From contig CAYTIH010000083.1 in assembly GCA_964437825.1 (NCBI GenBank), positions 1 through 5,365 on the forward strand: a stretch of DNA of 5,365 nucleotides, given 5' to 3'. Positions 3,825-5,365 of the stretch are shown piece after piece. Source of the DNA: JBJFCE01 sp964437825. GTDB taxonomy: Bacteria > Bacillota > Clostridia > Lachnospirales > Lachnospiraceae. Within the stretch, counting starts at the first letter, position 1. Each line of letters begins with the position of its first letter. Both the position numbers and the translations under genes were made by a program. A model generated the notes under the pieces. It did not search any database. It was not told the origin of the DNA and saw only the letters and a program-made list of their open reading frames with translations.

Positions 3825-4496
3825 ATGGGATTTATCAAAAAAGTAAAGGAAGAGATCAGGGTAATCCGTGAGCGGGACCCGGCGATTCATTCCAATATGG
3901 AGGTGTTCCTGTATCCGAGCTTCAAGGTGATGATCCATTACAGGCTTGCTCATAAGCTATATCTGAAGGAACATTATTTTTGGGCAAGGTATATCAGTCA
4001 GAGGGGAGCTCGAAAAACAGGCATAGAAATCCATCCGGGGGCAAAAATAGGAAAAGGATTCTTTATAGATCACGGAAATGGTGTTATTATAGGGGAAACA
4101 GCAGAAATCGGCAATAATGTGACTCTGTATCAGGGCGTGACGCTTGGCGGTACCGGTAAGGAGCAGGGAAAACGTCATCCGACCGTCGGCGATAATGTAA
4201 TGATCAGTGCAGGAGCTAAGGTGCTGGGTTCCTTTAAGATTGGTGAAAACAGTAAGATCGGCGCAGGAAGCGTGGTGCTGGAGGAGGTCCCTCCAAATTC
4301 TACGGTTGTAGGAGTACCGGGCCGTGTCGTGAAGCGCAATAACAAATTATTGCCCAGGGAGGATTTGGATCAGGTAAATCTGCCTGACCCTGTATTTGAT
4401 GATATTGCCAGTCTGAAAAAAGAAAATTCCGTGCTGACCAGTCATGTTTTGGAACTGGAAAGGGAACTGAAACAGCTTCAAAAGCACGTTAATTGA
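3825..4496 (+). CDS. cysE: Serine O-acetyltransferase
   Basis: CysE transfers acetyl from acetyl-CoA to L-serine, giving O-acetylserine for cysteine synthesis; it acts in the cytosol as an oligomer. The product has 223 residues. A short helical N-terminus (about 1-60) is followed by a left-handed beta-helix of hexapeptide repeats (about 66-165). His83 in FIDHGNGVIIGETAEIG and His118 in KRHPTVGDN correspond to the catalytic His158 and His193 of the E. coli enzyme. LGGTGKEQGKR at 107-117 is the serine-acetyltransferase signature loop. The N-terminal domain is short, as in the compact Gram-positive form. The C-terminus (about 197-223, LKKENSVLT...LERELKQLQK) looks like a coiled coil, and it replaces the short tail that binds cysteine synthase in many homologues. 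ATG 3825 follows GGGAGG (3814-3819) at five bases. It is the first gene behind the Cys T-box. Confidence 0.95.
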   Translation: MGFIKKVKEEIRVIRERDPAIHSNMEVFLYPSFKVMIHYRLAHKLYLKEHYFWARYISQRGARKTGIEIHPGAKIGKGFFIDHGNGVIIGETAEIGNNVTLYQGVTLGGTGKEQGKRHPTVGDNVMISAGAKVLGSFKIGENSKIGAGSVVLEEVPPNSTVVGVPGRVVKRNNKLLPREDLDQVNLPDPVFDDIASLKKENSVLTSHVLELERELKQLQKHVN

Positions 4497-4569
4497 ATTA
4501 TGCAAAGGGTATCTGGAAAACGAAAATGCATAGGAAGCGAAATTCGATAGGAAGCAGGTAGGAAAACAT

Positions 4570-5365
4570 ATGAAAGTCTACAACACATTGTCAAAGAGAA
4601 AAGAAGAATTTGAACCCTTGGTGCCGGGAAAGGTCAGCATGTATGTCTGCGGTCCTACGGTCTACAATCTGATTCATATTGGGAATGCGCGCCCGATGAT
4701 CGTTTTTGATACGGTAAGGCGTTATATGGAGCATAAGGGCTATGAAGTCAATTATGTATCCAATTTTACGGATGTGGATGACAAGATCATAAAAAAGGCA
4801 AACGAGGAGGGCGTTGAGGCCGGAATCATTTCGGAACGCTATATTGCGGAATGTAAAAAGGATATGGCCGGGATGAATGTAAAGCCTGCGACAACGCATC
4901 CCAAGGCAACCAACGAGATTCAGGGCATGATCGATATGATTCAGGTATTGATCCAAAAAGGATATGCTTATGCTGCGGAGGACGGAACCGTATATTATAG
5001 AACCAGAAAGTTCAAGGATTACGGAAAGCTTTCCCACAAGAATCTTGATGATTTGCAGGGAGGAATGCGTTCGCTTTTGGTATCCGGCGAGGATCAGAAG
5101 GAAGATCCGCTTGATTTCGTCCTCTGGAAGCCGAAAAAGGAGAATGAGCCATATTGGGTATCCCCGTGGTGCGACGGCCGTCCCGGCTGGCATATTGAGT
5201 GCTCCGTTATGAGTAAAAAATATCTTGGTGATGAAATCGACATTCATGCCGGCGGAGAGGATCTGATTTTCCCGCATCATGAGAATGAAATTGCCCAGAG
5301 TGAGGCAGCAAACGGAAAGCCCTTTGCAAAATACTGGATGCATAATGCATTCTTGAATATTGATA
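4570..5365 (+). CDS. cysS: Cysteinyl-tRNA synthetase, 5' part (runs off the window)
   Basis: CysRS, a class I cytosolic synthetase, attaches cysteine to tRNA-Cys. The first 265 codons are present; full proteins are about 460-480 residues. YVCGPTVYNLIHIGNARP (25-42) contains the HIGH-type motif HIGN and the first zinc ligand Cys27. FTDVDDKI follows near residue 66. WHIECS places Cys211, and FPHHENEIAQSE places His236 and Glu240. These four match the zinc-binding residues of the family with the same spacing as in E. coli. The KMSKS motif and the anticodon-binding region lie beyond 5365. The gene follows cysE after 73 bases with no terminator. That gap holds ATAGGAAGC twice (4530-4538 and 4547-4555) and the ribosome binding site AGGTAGGAA (4556-4564). 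Shared control by the T-box upstream is inferred. Confidence 0.97.
   Translation, partial: MKVYNTLSKRKEEFEPLVPGKVSMYVCGPTVYNLIHIGNARPMIVFDTVRRYMEHKGYEVNYVSNFTDVDDKIIKKANEEGVEAGIISERYIAECKKDMAGMNVKPATTHPKATNEIQGMIDMIQVLIQKGYAYAAEDGTVYYRTRKFKDYGKLSHKNLDDLQGGMRSLLVSGEDQKEDPLDFVLWKPKKENEPYWVSPWCDGRPGWHIECSVMSKKYLGDEIDIHAGGEDLIFPHHENEIAQSEAANGKPFAKYWMHNAFLNID

Noticed and set aside
3574..3846. Plus-strand open frame of 90 codons between the acetyltransferase and cysE
   Set aside because: It lies over the T-box leader, its terminator and the cysE start; the RNA structure explains the sequence.
4591..5343. Minus-strand open frame of 250 codons
   Set aside because: It is the shadow of cysS, whose motifs and zinc ligands are clear on the + strand.

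Overview
The window looks like a chromosomal segment of a Clostridia-type member of the Bacillota, probably a gut Lachnospiraceae. The reasons are tRNA genes with no encoded CCA, a T-box leader upstream of cysteine genes, MEP-pathway ispF placed close to cysE and cysS, purine-rich ribosome binding sites, and many short palindromic repeats between genes. The family-level placement is inferred from general character and not from any search.

Left part (1-564): the 3' portion of a tRNA-Met(CAU) with its own terminator, then a complete tRNA-Gly(CCC) with a plausible promoter and terminator. The stretch 103-270 between them holds only a small hairpin (118-134) and no gene I can support. Positions 418-564 carry an imperfect palindrome and one copy of a double-hairpin repeat, and no gene.

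Middle-left (565-1293): a decayed methyl-accepting chemotaxis protein in which three separated blocks of the parent protein are fused in one open frame. It is followed by about 200 bp of nested repeats: a 21-bp direct repeat 140 bp apart, a perfect 13-bp inverted repeat, and a composite hairpin element (R1).

Middle (1288-3329): three same-strand genes that may form an operon: a family 6-like DNA-deoxyinosine (hypoxanthine/uracil) glycosylase, ispF, and a GNAT acetyltransferase that overlaps ispF. A second copy of the hairpin element (R2) lies exactly across the glycosylase-ispF junction. It supplies the glycosylase stop codon and the ispF ribosome binding site. R1 supplies the ribosome binding site and start of the glycosylase. 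In both copies the hairpin loop is complementary to the sequence just before the Shine-Dalgarno, so a pseudoknot could form there. This is the most unusual structure in the window.

Right part (3330-5365): a 24-bp tandem repeat, a good promoter, and a T-box riboswitch whose specifier codon (UGC) and acceptor-pairing bases (UGGA) both fit tRNA-Cys. A second double-hairpin repeat comes next, then cysE (serine O-acetyltransferase) and the first 265 codons of cysS (cysteinyl-tRNA synthetase), which runs off the end. When uncharged tRNA-Cys accumulates, the leader should read through into both the first committed step of cysteine synthesis and the enzyme that charges tRNA-Cys.
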